A DNA stretch of 15,333 nucleotides from Prevotellaceae bacterium UBA1716. GTDB lineage: Bacteria; Bacteroidota; Bacteroidia; Bacteroidales; Bacteroidaceae. The stretch is taken from NCBI GenBank assembly GCA_002317225.1, contig DCIW01000253.1, positions 1 to 15,333 of the forward strand, read 5' to 3'. How positions within the stretch are numbered: position 1 is the first letter of the stretch; each line of letters begins with the position of its first letter. The position numbers and the translations under genes are program-made. Shown piece by piece: positions 6,679 through 14,537 of the stretch. The notes beneath the pieces were generated by a model. The model had not been told where the DNA came from. It ran no database searches and saw only the letters and a program-made list of their open reading frames with translations.

Positions 6679-9321
6679 TCATTTAAGAACAGTCACCTCC
6701 CAATTGACTCCTACAGGATTGTTTACCATCTTCATGATAAGAGGGAACTGAGCATTGTCTAACACCCAAAACTCATAGTTCGTATAATCTGCCTGCACAT
6801 GAAGCATACCATCCGAAATATCAACAAGTTTGAATGTCTCGTTGCACCAGACACAAGTCTTTTTCTTCTTCAACGTCTTAAACAAGTCTGTCGAAAGCAT
6901 AGCAAACAGTTCGTCATCAGAGAGAACAACGTTCAATCCATCCGTAGGTTGGACATAACTTGCACTCTTAGCCATCTTCAGAGCCTTAGGAGTCATCGTG
7001 ATAGCACCATTCCTGTACTTGAGATTGCGTTGTATGCCATAAGAGAATACAAGCGAATCACCTTGATTAGTGATGTCAACATCGAACTTACGCGTCTGTC
7101 CGTGCAACTTATATGTGAACAAATACTTACGATCCCTGTCTTTTTTCGAAGGGATAACAACTGGTATGTCGCCCACCTGAACAGACTTATCAGTAGTGCG
7201 GATGATAAGTTCACCACCTTCGAGGAGCAACTGATGTGATATGCGCCAATTACTCTGACGGACACCATTGAGCAAACACTCATCCACATTACCCATCTCC
7301 TTCTTGATAGTGAGTTTCTTTCCATTATCAAGTTTGATAGTAACCGATGGCACCAAAGGAGTATGTACAAGGTAGTAGTCGTGACCTGCATTAGGATAGA
7401 GTCCCATCATGTGGAAAGCGAGCCATGCAGACATAGCACCACTATCATCATTACCTGGAAGTCCTGTGTGCGAATCGTTGAAGCAACCATTCACTATCTG
7501 CTTAACTCGTGCATCACTCTTCTCAGGCTTTCCAATCCAATGATAGAGCATAGGAGTCAGAAACGATGGTTCGTTTGCCACGTTGTAATATCCATGTTCG
7601 AAGAATGTGTCAAGTCTATTCTCGAAAGCATTCTTTCCTCCACATAGTTCTACGAGTCCAGGAATTTCATGAGGAATGCAAAATGAATATTCCCATGATG
7701 AAGCCTCGTACATAAAGCAATCCCACCAAGCACAATACCAAGGACCTTCGTAAGAGATGTCAGGTGTATAGCGGAACGAGTAAGTCTTATAGTCCGAATG
7801 TCCGAAAGGAGCATCGTCCAACCACTTGCCATCAGCACTCTTCGGCATGATGAAACCATATACACCATCATGCTTATAGTCGGCGCGCCACAGATTCTTC
7901 CAGCGTTCGCTCTGAGCCATGTACTTGTTGTAAACATTGTAATAGTACTTCTGGTCATACTTCTTATTGCCATCATACCTGAGTTTCTTAGCTACCTGAG
8001 CGATTGCCCAGTCGCAGAACGAATACTCGATAGTACGATTGCCGGCACGAGCAATACCGAAAGGTATATAGCCGAGCGAGTTGTATTCGGCAAGTCCTCC
8101 ACGTCCTTCGGCCTCATCGTCCGCAGGTGCCACTTCAGCATCCTTGAGCATTGCTTCGAGTGCAAGGTCGTAGTCGATGTCGAGTCCTTTTGCAAGAGCA
8201 TCAGCAATGACTATCTCACCATTGCTTCCTCCTTGAGTGCGTCCATTCGAATTGCCGCTTCGTGCATCAGGAATATAACCTGTCTGCTTATATATATTTA
8301 ATAAGGAGTTGACTATATCAGTTTCACGCTGAGGATCGAGAAGCGTGATAAGAGGGGTGTTCGTGCGATAAGTGTCCCAAATGGCATAGTAGTCATCGTA
8401 ATATGTACCATTTACCATGTGCAATTTACTATTTGGATGCGATTGGGAGTCCTTTGTACGGTCCACAGGCATGAGCATGGTGTGGTAGAGGGCAGTGTAG
8501 AACATGCGTTTCTGTTCAAGTGGGGTATCAGGAGATAACTGAACCTTTCCAAGTTCATGTTCCCACTTCTGGACACATTCCTTATAGGTGCGATCGAAAC
8601 TCCAATGAGGAATGTCTTCGTAGAGATTGCGCTTTGCCTGATCTACTGAGTTGAATGAAATGCCTATCTTCACGAGAAGTTGTGAAGGTTTGTTCTTAGG
8701 AACTTGTGTTGCCGCATAGAAAAATACGGTGTAAGGAGCACCGTTGTTCCATCCTCCACTTATGGTTTGCCAACCTTGCCATGTTGTGTCTGAAAGATGA
8801 AGAAGATGAGAGTCCTCGTATTGTTGTGCTTCGCGAGCTTTCGGTACGGGATTCTTACCCAGAAAATGTTCCAGGTCGAAATAAGGGTTAAGGGTAGAAT
8901 ATTTTTGTCCTGAAGTTTTCAGGTTGGTAAAACGATAGAATGATGCACGTTCAGCAGTAGTGATTTCTGCTTTGCGTCCATCTTCCATAGTGCATGAATA
9001 ATAGCCGAGTTTCACGTCTTCGGATGTGCGCTTGCCTTCAAACTTAAAGAGGATATTGCCATATTTAGGTCCGCCACCAGTACCGCTTACATGAGTCTGA
9101 CTAAAACCTGTCAACTCTGCAGGCATTGGTGCCCAACCCGCATTATTGCTCACACCGCAATCAGGTCCAGGTTTTACCATACCGTATGGGCAACTCGGAC
9201 CAATGAATACACGACCTAATCCCTCACTACCAATGAGGGGGTCTATAAATTGGGAAACTGATTGTGCCTTCACGAATGAAGGCGCAATCAGCATTAAAAG
9301 GATATATAAGTATCTATACAT
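6679..9321 (-). CDS. GH92-family glycoside hydrolase (predicted exo-alpha-mannosidase) with a C-terminal extension
   Basis: The 880-residue protein has a signal peptide (MYRYLYILLMLIAPSFVKAQ) and no lipobox, so it is predicted periplasmic. GH92 enzymes are Ca2+-dependent inverting exo-mannosidases. Family signatures are present: FIDPLIGSEGLGRVFIGPS (25-43), FSQTHVSGTGGGPKYGN (73-89), YAIWDTYRTNTPLI (312-325), YEASSWEYS with Glu539 as the expected acid (538-546), YNVANEPS (579-586) and GLPGNDDSGAMSAW with acidic residues 625-626 (620-633). Its first motif differs from the more usual GHTFPG form, so it belongs to a distinct branch and linkage preference cannot be read. The hydrolase fold should end near residue 712; residues ~715-880 are an extra domain, making the protein longer than the ~750 residues common in the family. 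The ATG is 3 bases after the susD stop, indicating co-translation. Confidence 0.9.
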   Translation of the reverse strand: MYRYLYILLMLIAPSFVKAQSVSQFIDPLIGSEGLGRVFIGPSCPYGMVKPGPDCGVSNNAGWAPMPAELTGFSQTHVSGTGGGPKYGNILFKFEGKRTSEDVKLGYYSCTMEDGRKAEITTAERASFYRFTNLKTSGQKYSTLNPYFDLEHFLGKNPVPKAREAQQYEDSHLLHLSDTTWQGWQTISGGWNNGAPYTVFFYAATQVPKNKPSQLLVKIGISFNSVDQAKRNLYEDIPHWSFDRTYKECVQKWEHELGKVQLSPDTPLEQKRMFYTALYHTMLMPVDRTKDSQSHPNSKLHMVNGTYYDDYYAIWDTYRTNTPLITLLDPQRETDIVNSLLNIYKQTGYIPDARSGNSNGRTQGGSNGEIVIADALAKGLDIDYDLALEAMLKDAEVAPADDEAEGRGGLAEYNSLGYIPFGIARAGNRTIEYSFCDWAIAQVAKKLRYDGNKKYDQKYYYNVYNKYMAQSERWKNLWRADYKHDGVYGFIMPKSADGKWLDDAPFGHSDYKTYSFRYTPDISYEGPWYCAWWDCFMYEASSWEYSFCIPHEIPGLVELCGGKNAFENRLDTFFEHGYYNVANEPSFLTPMLYHWIGKPEKSDARVKQIVNGCFNDSHTGLPGNDDSGAMSAWLAFHMMGLYPNAGHDYYLVHTPLVPSVTIKLDNGKKLTIKKEMGNVDECLLNGVRQSNWRISHQLLLEGGELIIRTTDKSVQVGDIPVVIPSKKDRDRKYLFTYKLHGQTRKFDVDITNQGDSLVFSYGIQRNLKYRNGAITMTPKALKMAKSASYVQPTDGLNVVLSDDELFAMLSTDLFKTLKKKKTCVWCNETFKLVDISDGMLHVQADYTNYEFWVLDNAQFPLIMKMVNNPVGVNWEVTVLK

Positions 9322-9324
9322 TAA

Positions 9325-10941
9325 TTAATAACCAGGGTTCTGTTCCCAACCAGGATTGAGGTCAAGAACGCTCTGCTTAACTGGGAAGATACGATGGCGC
9401 TTGTCGAAGCTTGCGTAATCATACTTCTTGTAGTGTGGGAAGAATTCATCTTCAAAGTGACCGAAACGAATCATATCGTTACGACGCCAGTTCTCGTCGA
9501 AGAACTCACGACCACGCTCCTCATAGATATCGTTGAGTGTAGGTTCGTCATTGATTATAGGAGCACCAGCATAAGAACGAATCTGGTTGAAGAGATCCTT
9601 AGCACCTGTGCTACCCTGACGTGTAAGAGCCTCAGCCTTCATAAGAAGGATATCAGCATAACGGAAGATAGGAAGGTCGTTAGACTGGTTACGGCCATTG
9701 TTGTAATCCTCAGGAACGATGAACCACTTGATAGAGTGAGCACCCTGCTGATAAGCTGTTGCATTGTTACCAACGTCGATAGTGTTGTCTTCCTTAACAA
9801 GGGTGATATCATCAGAGAAGTGAACAGGGTTGTCCTTGTACACGAAACGCTCAGCTGTAGGCTTGAGAGTCTTTGGGTCACGGATGTAAACATCGCCACG
9901 GAGAATACAGTAGTTACGGATATCGTCCTTGAGAGAGAACAACTTAGCAAACTCAGGAGTTACAACCATGTTACCACCGAATGACTGTGTGAACGCATCG
10001 CTTGAACCATAAACATTAGGCATGAGTTTCTTCATATCCTTAAATGTACGTGGACGAGCATACTGCATACCCTGACGGTCGATAGCATCGTAAGGCATTA
10101 CATAGATGAAGTCCTCTACCTTCCAGCTGTTGTCGTAAGAGAACTTGTGGAGGTAATCTACAGAACCAAGGTTGAATTTGCCAGCTTTGATGATGTCATC
10201 GCAAAGTGCGATACAATCGTCGAGTTTCTCGTTCTGTGCTGTAGCAGCATCGTACTGGTCAACAGAAGCAGCTGTGTAAACAGGCCAGTTGATGTAGATC
10301 TTAGCGAGAAGAGCCTCAGCCATCCAACGAGTTGGCTTGCCATAAGTATTTTCTGTAACATCCTCAGTGAGACTTGGGATAATGTCTGTCAACTCCTCTT
10401 CGAGCCATTCAGCAACTTTCTTACGTGGTGAACGCAAAACAACCTCACCCTCTGCAGGAACACTCTTGATGATAGGAGCATCGCCGAAGCTATCCATAAG
10501 AATCCATGTGAAGTAAGCACGCATAGCACGAGCAGGAGCAGTCATCTTAGGGTCAGTACCAAGACTTTCGAGAACTGTGTTTGCCTTTGTGATACCTGCT
10601 GTTACATCATCGTACCAGTCGAGAGAAGCATCAGTTGCAGAACTTGTATGAAGTGCCTGATGAGCATAAGTACCATCATCGTAGTAACCACCATCGAAAG
10701 CGAGAGCAGTGAACTCGTCAGAAGCAAGGCACTGAGCCTCCATGTAACGACGGCCGAGAGTACCTGCAAGATGGTAGTAGACATCAGCCATCTTCGCCTC
10801 AACGATAACCGTCTTATCAATGCCCGAATTCTCACTTGGGTCCTGAGTGTACTGAGAATCCACATTGACATTCAAATCTGTACAGCCAGAAAGAGCAACC
10901 GCAAATAATCCAGCTGAAAGAATCAATTTATTTAATTTCAT
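9325..10941 (-). CDS. susD: SusD/RagB-family outer-membrane glycan-binding lipoprotein
   Basis: The 538-residue protein is the surface lipoprotein partner of SusC; in this family it captures the glycan and closes as a lid over the transporter. The signal peptide MKLNKLILSAGLFAVALSGC ends in a lipobox (LSGC), so Cys20 would be lipidated. The SusD helical fold follows, with TPR-like segments such as ARAMRAYFTWILMDSFGDAP and TRWMAEALLAKIYINWPVY. The C-terminal half has the typical LPIFRYADILLMKAEALTR and YEERGREFFDENWRRNDMIR. The protein ends with the family hallmark VLDLNPGWEQNPGY. The length is normal. It lies 32 bases after susC and 3 bases before the GH92 gene. The gene symbol is used in the family sense; the ligand is not necessarily starch. 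Confidence 0.95.
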   Translation of the reverse strand: MKLNKLILSAGLFAVALSGCTDLNVNVDSQYTQDPSENSGIDKTVIVEAKMADVYYHLAGTLGRRYMEAQCLASDEFTALAFDGGYYDDGTYAHQALHTSSATDASLDWYDDVTAGITKANTVLESLGTDPKMTAPARAMRAYFTWILMDSFGDAPIIKSVPAEGEVVLRSPRKKVAEWLEEELTDIIPSLTEDVTENTYGKPTRWMAEALLAKIYINWPVYTAASVDQYDAATAQNEKLDDCIALCDDIIKAGKFNLGSVDYLHKFSYDNSWKVEDFIYVMPYDAIDRQGMQYARPRTFKDMKKLMPNVYGSSDAFTQSFGGNMVVTPEFAKLFSLKDDIRNYCILRGDVYIRDPKTLKPTAERFVYKDNPVHFSDDITLVKEDNTIDVGNNATAYQQGAHSIKWFIVPEDYNNGRNQSNDLPIFRYADILLMKAEALTRQGSTGAKDLFNQIRSYAGAPIINDEPTLNDIYEERGREFFDENWRRNDMIRFGHFEDEFFPHYKKYDYASFDKRHRIFPVKQSVLDLNPGWEQNPGY

Positions 10942-10973
10942 AATAATATTGTCAATTATAGTTGTTCAACGAA

Positions 10974-13900
10974 TTACTTTACAGTTACGATAGCGATACG
11001 GTTAGAGTGATCCGTATCAGCACCCTTAGCAGAAGTGCGAACTACATTGATGCCCTTAGCCTTGAGGTAAGATGCAACTGCATCAACACGACGCTGTGAG
11101 AGTTCCATGTTAGCATCAGCATTACCTTCTGGAGAAGCATAAGCTACGATTTCTACTGTTGAACCAGCTGGGATACCATTAAGCTCAGCATTGTTCTTGA
11201 TTTCAGCAGAGTTAACCTTGAATGTAACGACATAAGTGTTCTGAACGAGATTATTTGTCTTTACTTCCTTAACTACTGGTACTTCCTTAACCACTTCCTT
11301 GATAACCTCACGATCGATGTACTGTGGAGCTACAGGAGCCTTCTTTGCCTTGCTGCCACCGAAGTTAACCTTTACACCAACCATCAATGAACGAGCATGT
11401 GGGTAGCGGCTCCAACGATAGTCGATACCTGGGTCGATACCACCGAGGTTAACCTCAGGATCAAGACCCTTATACTTTGTAATAGTGAGGAGGTTGTTGC
11501 CTGTACCATAGATTGTAAGATCCTGAATCCAATCATTGAAGCAGTTGCGGAATGTATAGCTCAATGTGAGAGTCTGGAGGCGAACATAAGAACCCTTCTC
11601 GATGTAACGGTCAGAAGGAAGTGAACCAGAAGCATCACCAGCAGGGTTATCAAGGAACTCCTTGAGAACGTTCTTACCATCAGAGAACATCTGAGCACTT
11701 GTGTAGTGAGCACGAGCACTGTTGTAAACATCGTTACCGAACACACCTGTGAGGAATGCATTGAGACTCCAGCCCTTCCAAGTGAATGTATTGTTCCAAC
11801 CTGCGTTGAGCTTAGGCTGAGCACAACCAGTGATTGAACGGTCCTTCAACTGAGGGTTGTTTGTTGTCTCACCTGTACGATTACCGTTCTCATCAAGTAC
11901 ATAATATTCAGAACGACCGTTTACAGTACCAGCATACTGGTATGTGTAGAATGTACCGAGAGGCTGACCTTCCATGATACGCTGTGTCCAACCATTTGCT
12001 GAAACACCTGCTACATCAGGATCACCCTGTGTGAGGTTTGTTGTGCTGAAGACATCGTTCGACATCTTGTCAACAGTATTCTTGTTATGAGAGAGGTTAA
12101 TGGTTGTGCTCCACTGGAAGTTTCTTGTACGAACTGGAACAGCGTTGAGAGAGAACTCAATACCCTTGTTTGTCATCTCACCTACGTTAGCATCAATCCA
12201 ACCATAGATATAACCCTGTGCTGTAGAAACTGGATAGCTCCAGATGAGGTCCTTTGTCTTCTTGTTGTAAACTTCAACAGTACCGTTAATACGTCCACCA
12301 AGGAATGCAAAGTCGAGACCGATGTTCAACATTGCTGTTGACTCCCACTTGAGGTCAGGATTAGCATTCTTTGTAGCACCGTATGTACGGTATGTCTTGC
12401 CATCATATACAAATGTACCTGTAGCACCGTATGTTGGATAAGAAGTATAAGCGTCGAAGCCCATAGCATTACCAGAGATACCATAACCAGCACGGAGCTT
12501 CAAATTGTCTAAGACATTCTGGTTCTTCATGAATGACTCCTCTGTGATATTCCATGCAACAGATGCTGATGGGAATGTACCCCAGCGATGGTTTGCACCG
12601 AATACAGAAGAACCGTCACGACGAACAGTTGCCTGGAACATATAACGGCTATCGAAAGAATAGTTCAAACGACCATAGAATGAAATGTTCTTGATGTTCT
12701 CAACATAACCGCTCTTAACTGAGTTCTGAACACCGAGGATTGTCTGAGCATAAGACATGTTGTACCATGTGAGGTCATCATTGTAGTAACCTTCTACAGA
12801 AAGACCGAAGCCATCGTTGTTACGCTTCTGCTCCCATGAGTAACCACCCATAAGACCGAACTTGTTCTTGCCAAGCTTGAAGTCGTAGTTGATGTATGTC
12901 TCGAAAGTCTGCTCACGACCGAAATAAGTGTTGCGTGTAGCCTGACCGTTCTTGTTGCTGACACCTTCAATCTGAGAGTTGCGAGTATCATAAGCACTGT
13001 ATGTGCTCTGATAGTTGCTCCAAGAATAGTTCACATTCCAAACAAGACCCTTGACGATTTCGAGAGCAGCCTTACCAATGAACTGGTTACGCTTCCAGAT
13101 TGTCTCTGAAGTATCCTCGTTCATGAGTGCGAGTGGGTTGTAGTTCTTCGAACCTTGACCAACAGTCCAATTGCCATTAGCATCTGTAACAGCATTTGTT
13201 GGAGAGAAGTAGTTCATGGCATCGAGAACAGAAGCACCCTTCTCGCCTGTAGGAACACCGAAGTGCTTACCATACATAGAGTTTACACCGAGAGAGAGAG
13301 TGAGGTGATCCTTCAAAGTCTTTGTAGAAATGAGTGAACGTACATTGAAACGATCCATACCAGTCATCTTGATGACACCCTGACGCTTCATGAGGTTTGC
13401 ACTAACCATGTAGTTTGTACGCTCATTACCACCATTGATGCTGAGGTTGTGGTTCTGGCTGATACCTGTGCGGAGAACTTCCTCCTGCCAGTCTGTGCTT
13501 GAACCACCGTCCTTCAATGTAACATTGTTGTTCTTTGCATAGTTACGAAGTTCGTCAGCTGTACACATATCGTATGTGTTGAGAATCTGGTCGAATGCTA
13601 CATAACCATTGTAAGAAACATTTGTACGATCCTTAGCACCCTTCTTTGTTGTGATGATGATAACGCCGTTTGCAGCCTTTGAACCGTAGATAGCAGTTGC
13701 AGTAGCATCGCGGAGAACGTCGATAGACTCGATATCGTCTGGAGCAACGATTGAGATATCAACGCCAGGAATACCATCAACTACATAGTAAGGTGACATA
13801 GCACCAGTACGGAGTGTAGAAGCACCACGGAGAGTGATTGTAGGAGAACCGTTAGGGTCGGCTGTAGAAGAAACTACCAATCCAGGTACCTTACCCTGAA

Positions 13901-14339
13901 GCATCTGTGCAGGGTCAGTGAATACACCCTTGTTGAGGTCTTCTGCCTTTACGGTTGTGATTGAAGAAGTCACATCCTTACGCTGCATAGTACCGTAACC
14001 GATAACTACCTGCTCGTTGAGGAGTTTTGAGTCTTCCTGGAGAACGACATTGAGTCTGCCGCCATTAGCGACAACTTCCTTTGACTTGTAGCCAATGTAA
14101 GAGAAGACAATAGTCTTTCCCTTTGCTACATTAACTGAAAACGAACCGTCCGCACTTGAAATGGTACCGTTAGAAGTACCTTTCTCAACGATGTTCACAC
14201 CAATCAGGGGATCGCCGGCACTATCCTTGACTGTACCAGTTACCTGCTGCGCAAACATGTAAGCAGAACTAAGCACGAAGAGAAGCGAAATGCTAAGAGC
14301 ACGCTTCATCCATGACTTTGAAACTGTTAATTTACTCAT
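10974..14339 (-). CDS. susC: SusC/RagA-family TonB-dependent outer-membrane transporter with a C-terminal OmpA-like domain
   Basis: The 1121-residue protein has, in order: a signal peptide (residues 1-31, ending SSAYMFAQ); a carboxypeptidase-regulatory-like beta-sandwich (about 32-105; VTGTVKDSAGDPLIGVNI); a Ton box-like stretch EQVVIGYGT (109-117); the plug (about 120-232) with LQGKVPGL, YYVVDGIPG and DVLRDATATAIYGSKAANGV; and a 22-strand-type barrel ending at SLMVGVKVNF (984-993), which is where a normal SusC stops. A further 128 residues follow. Residues 1010-1027 form a Glu/Lys/Val-rich linker (REVIKEVVKEVPVVKEVK). About 1034-1121 is an OmpA-like domain (VEIVAYASPEGNADANMELS, then QRRVDAVASYLKAKGI and SNRIAIVTVK). 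The frame is open throughout, with no sign of a frameshift. Role: energised import of glycan fragments with SusD. First gene of the operon; predicted promoter 14407-14414, leader about 60 bases. Confidence 0.95.
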   Translation of the reverse strand: MSKLTVSKSWMKRALSISLLFVLSSAYMFAQQVTGTVKDSAGDPLIGVNIVEKGTSNGTISSADGSFSVNVAKGKTIVFSYIGYKSKEVVANGGRLNVVLQEDSKLLNEQVVIGYGTMQRKDVTSSITTVKAEDLNKGVFTDPAQMLQGKVPGLVVSSTADPNGSPTITLRGASTLRTGAMSPYYVVDGIPGVDISIVAPDDIESIDVLRDATATAIYGSKAANGVIIITTKKGAKDRTNVSYNGYVAFDQILNTYDMCTADELRNYAKNNNVTLKDGGSSTDWQEEVLRTGISQNHNLSINGGNERTNYMVSANLMKRQGVIKMTGMDRFNVRSLISTKTLKDHLTLSLGVNSMYGKHFGVPTGEKGASVLDAMNYFSPTNAVTDANGNWTVGQGSKNYNPLALMNEDTSETIWKRNQFIGKAALEIVKGLVWNVNYSWSNYQSTYSAYDTRNSQIEGVSNKNGQATRNTYFGREQTFETYINYDFKLGKNKFGLMGGYSWEQKRNNDGFGLSVEGYYNDDLTWYNMSYAQTILGVQNSVKSGYVENIKNISFYGRLNYSFDSRYMFQATVRRDGSSVFGANHRWGTFPSASVAWNITEESFMKNQNVLDNLKLRAGYGISGNAMGFDAYTSYPTYGATGTFVYDGKTYRTYGATKNANPDLKWESTAMLNIGLDFAFLGGRINGTVEVYNKKTKDLIWSYPVSTAQGYIYGWIDANVGEMTNKGIEFSLNAVPVRTRNFQWSTTINLSHNKNTVDKMSNDVFSTTNLTQGDPDVAGVSANGWTQRIMEGQPLGTFYTYQYAGTVNGRSEYYVLDENGNRTGETTNNPQLKDRSITGCAQPKLNAGWNNTFTWKGWSLNAFLTGVFGNDVYNSARAHYTSAQMFSDGKNVLKEFLDNPAGDASGSLPSDRYIEKGSYVRLQTLTLSYTFRNCFNDWIQDLTIYGTGNNLLTITKYKGLDPEVNLGGIDPGIDYRWSRYPHARSLMVGVKVNFGGSKAKKAPVAPQYIDREVIKEVVKEVPVVKEVKTNNLVQNTYVVTFKVNSAEIKNNAELNGIPAGSTVEIVAYASPEGNADANMELSQRRVDAVASYLKAKGINVVRTSAKGADTDHSNRIAIVTVK

Positions 14340-14406
14340 ACTATTATTGATTAATAAAAATTAGTTAAAACTCTACTCAAAGTTAAAAAAGTATAGAATT
14401 TCAACG

Positions 14407-14414
14407 CAAAAGTA
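14407..14414 (-). promoter_or_regulatory. Predicted -7 promoter element of susC
   Basis: The minus strand reads TACTTTTG, matching TAnnTTTG, with a weak TTGG (14437-14434) 19 bases upstream where a -33 element is expected. It lies 68 bases before the susC ATG, giving a leader of about 60 bases. Confidence 0.55.
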
Positions 14415-14477
14415 TAAAAAAAACTTGCACCGACCAAGATTTCTACAGATTATTTCACAATATTCGACATTTATGAC

Positions 14478-14485
14478 TATATTTG
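14478..14485 (+). promoter_or_regulatory. Predicted -7 promoter element of the GH127-type gene
   Basis: TATATTTG matches TAnnTTTG and lies 52 bases upstream of the ATG at 14538. No convincing -33 box is visible. It is divergent from the susC promoter 63 bases away, so one regulator could act on both. Confidence 0.6.
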
Positions 14486-14537
14486 CAGTCCAATTGAATA
14501 TTATAAACACTAATTTATTAACTAATTCTATAATCTA

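Larger units (their letters stand above)
14359..14527. repeat. Inverted 10-bp motif shared by the two divergent leaders
   Basis: aattagttaa at 14359-14368 and ttaactaatt at 14518-14527 are exact reverse complements. They place the same sense-strand motif TTAACTAATT in the 5' leader of susC (19 bases before its ATG) and of the GH127 gene (10 bases before its ATG). In such AT-rich DNA a 10-bp match may be chance. Confidence 0.45.

Noticed and set aside
10974..11363. Separate ompA-like gene after susC joined by a frameshift or error
   Set aside because: The frame from the barrel through the linker into the OmpA-like domain is continuous, and the linker is of the type seen before OmpA domains. 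I see no second start with its own signal peptide.
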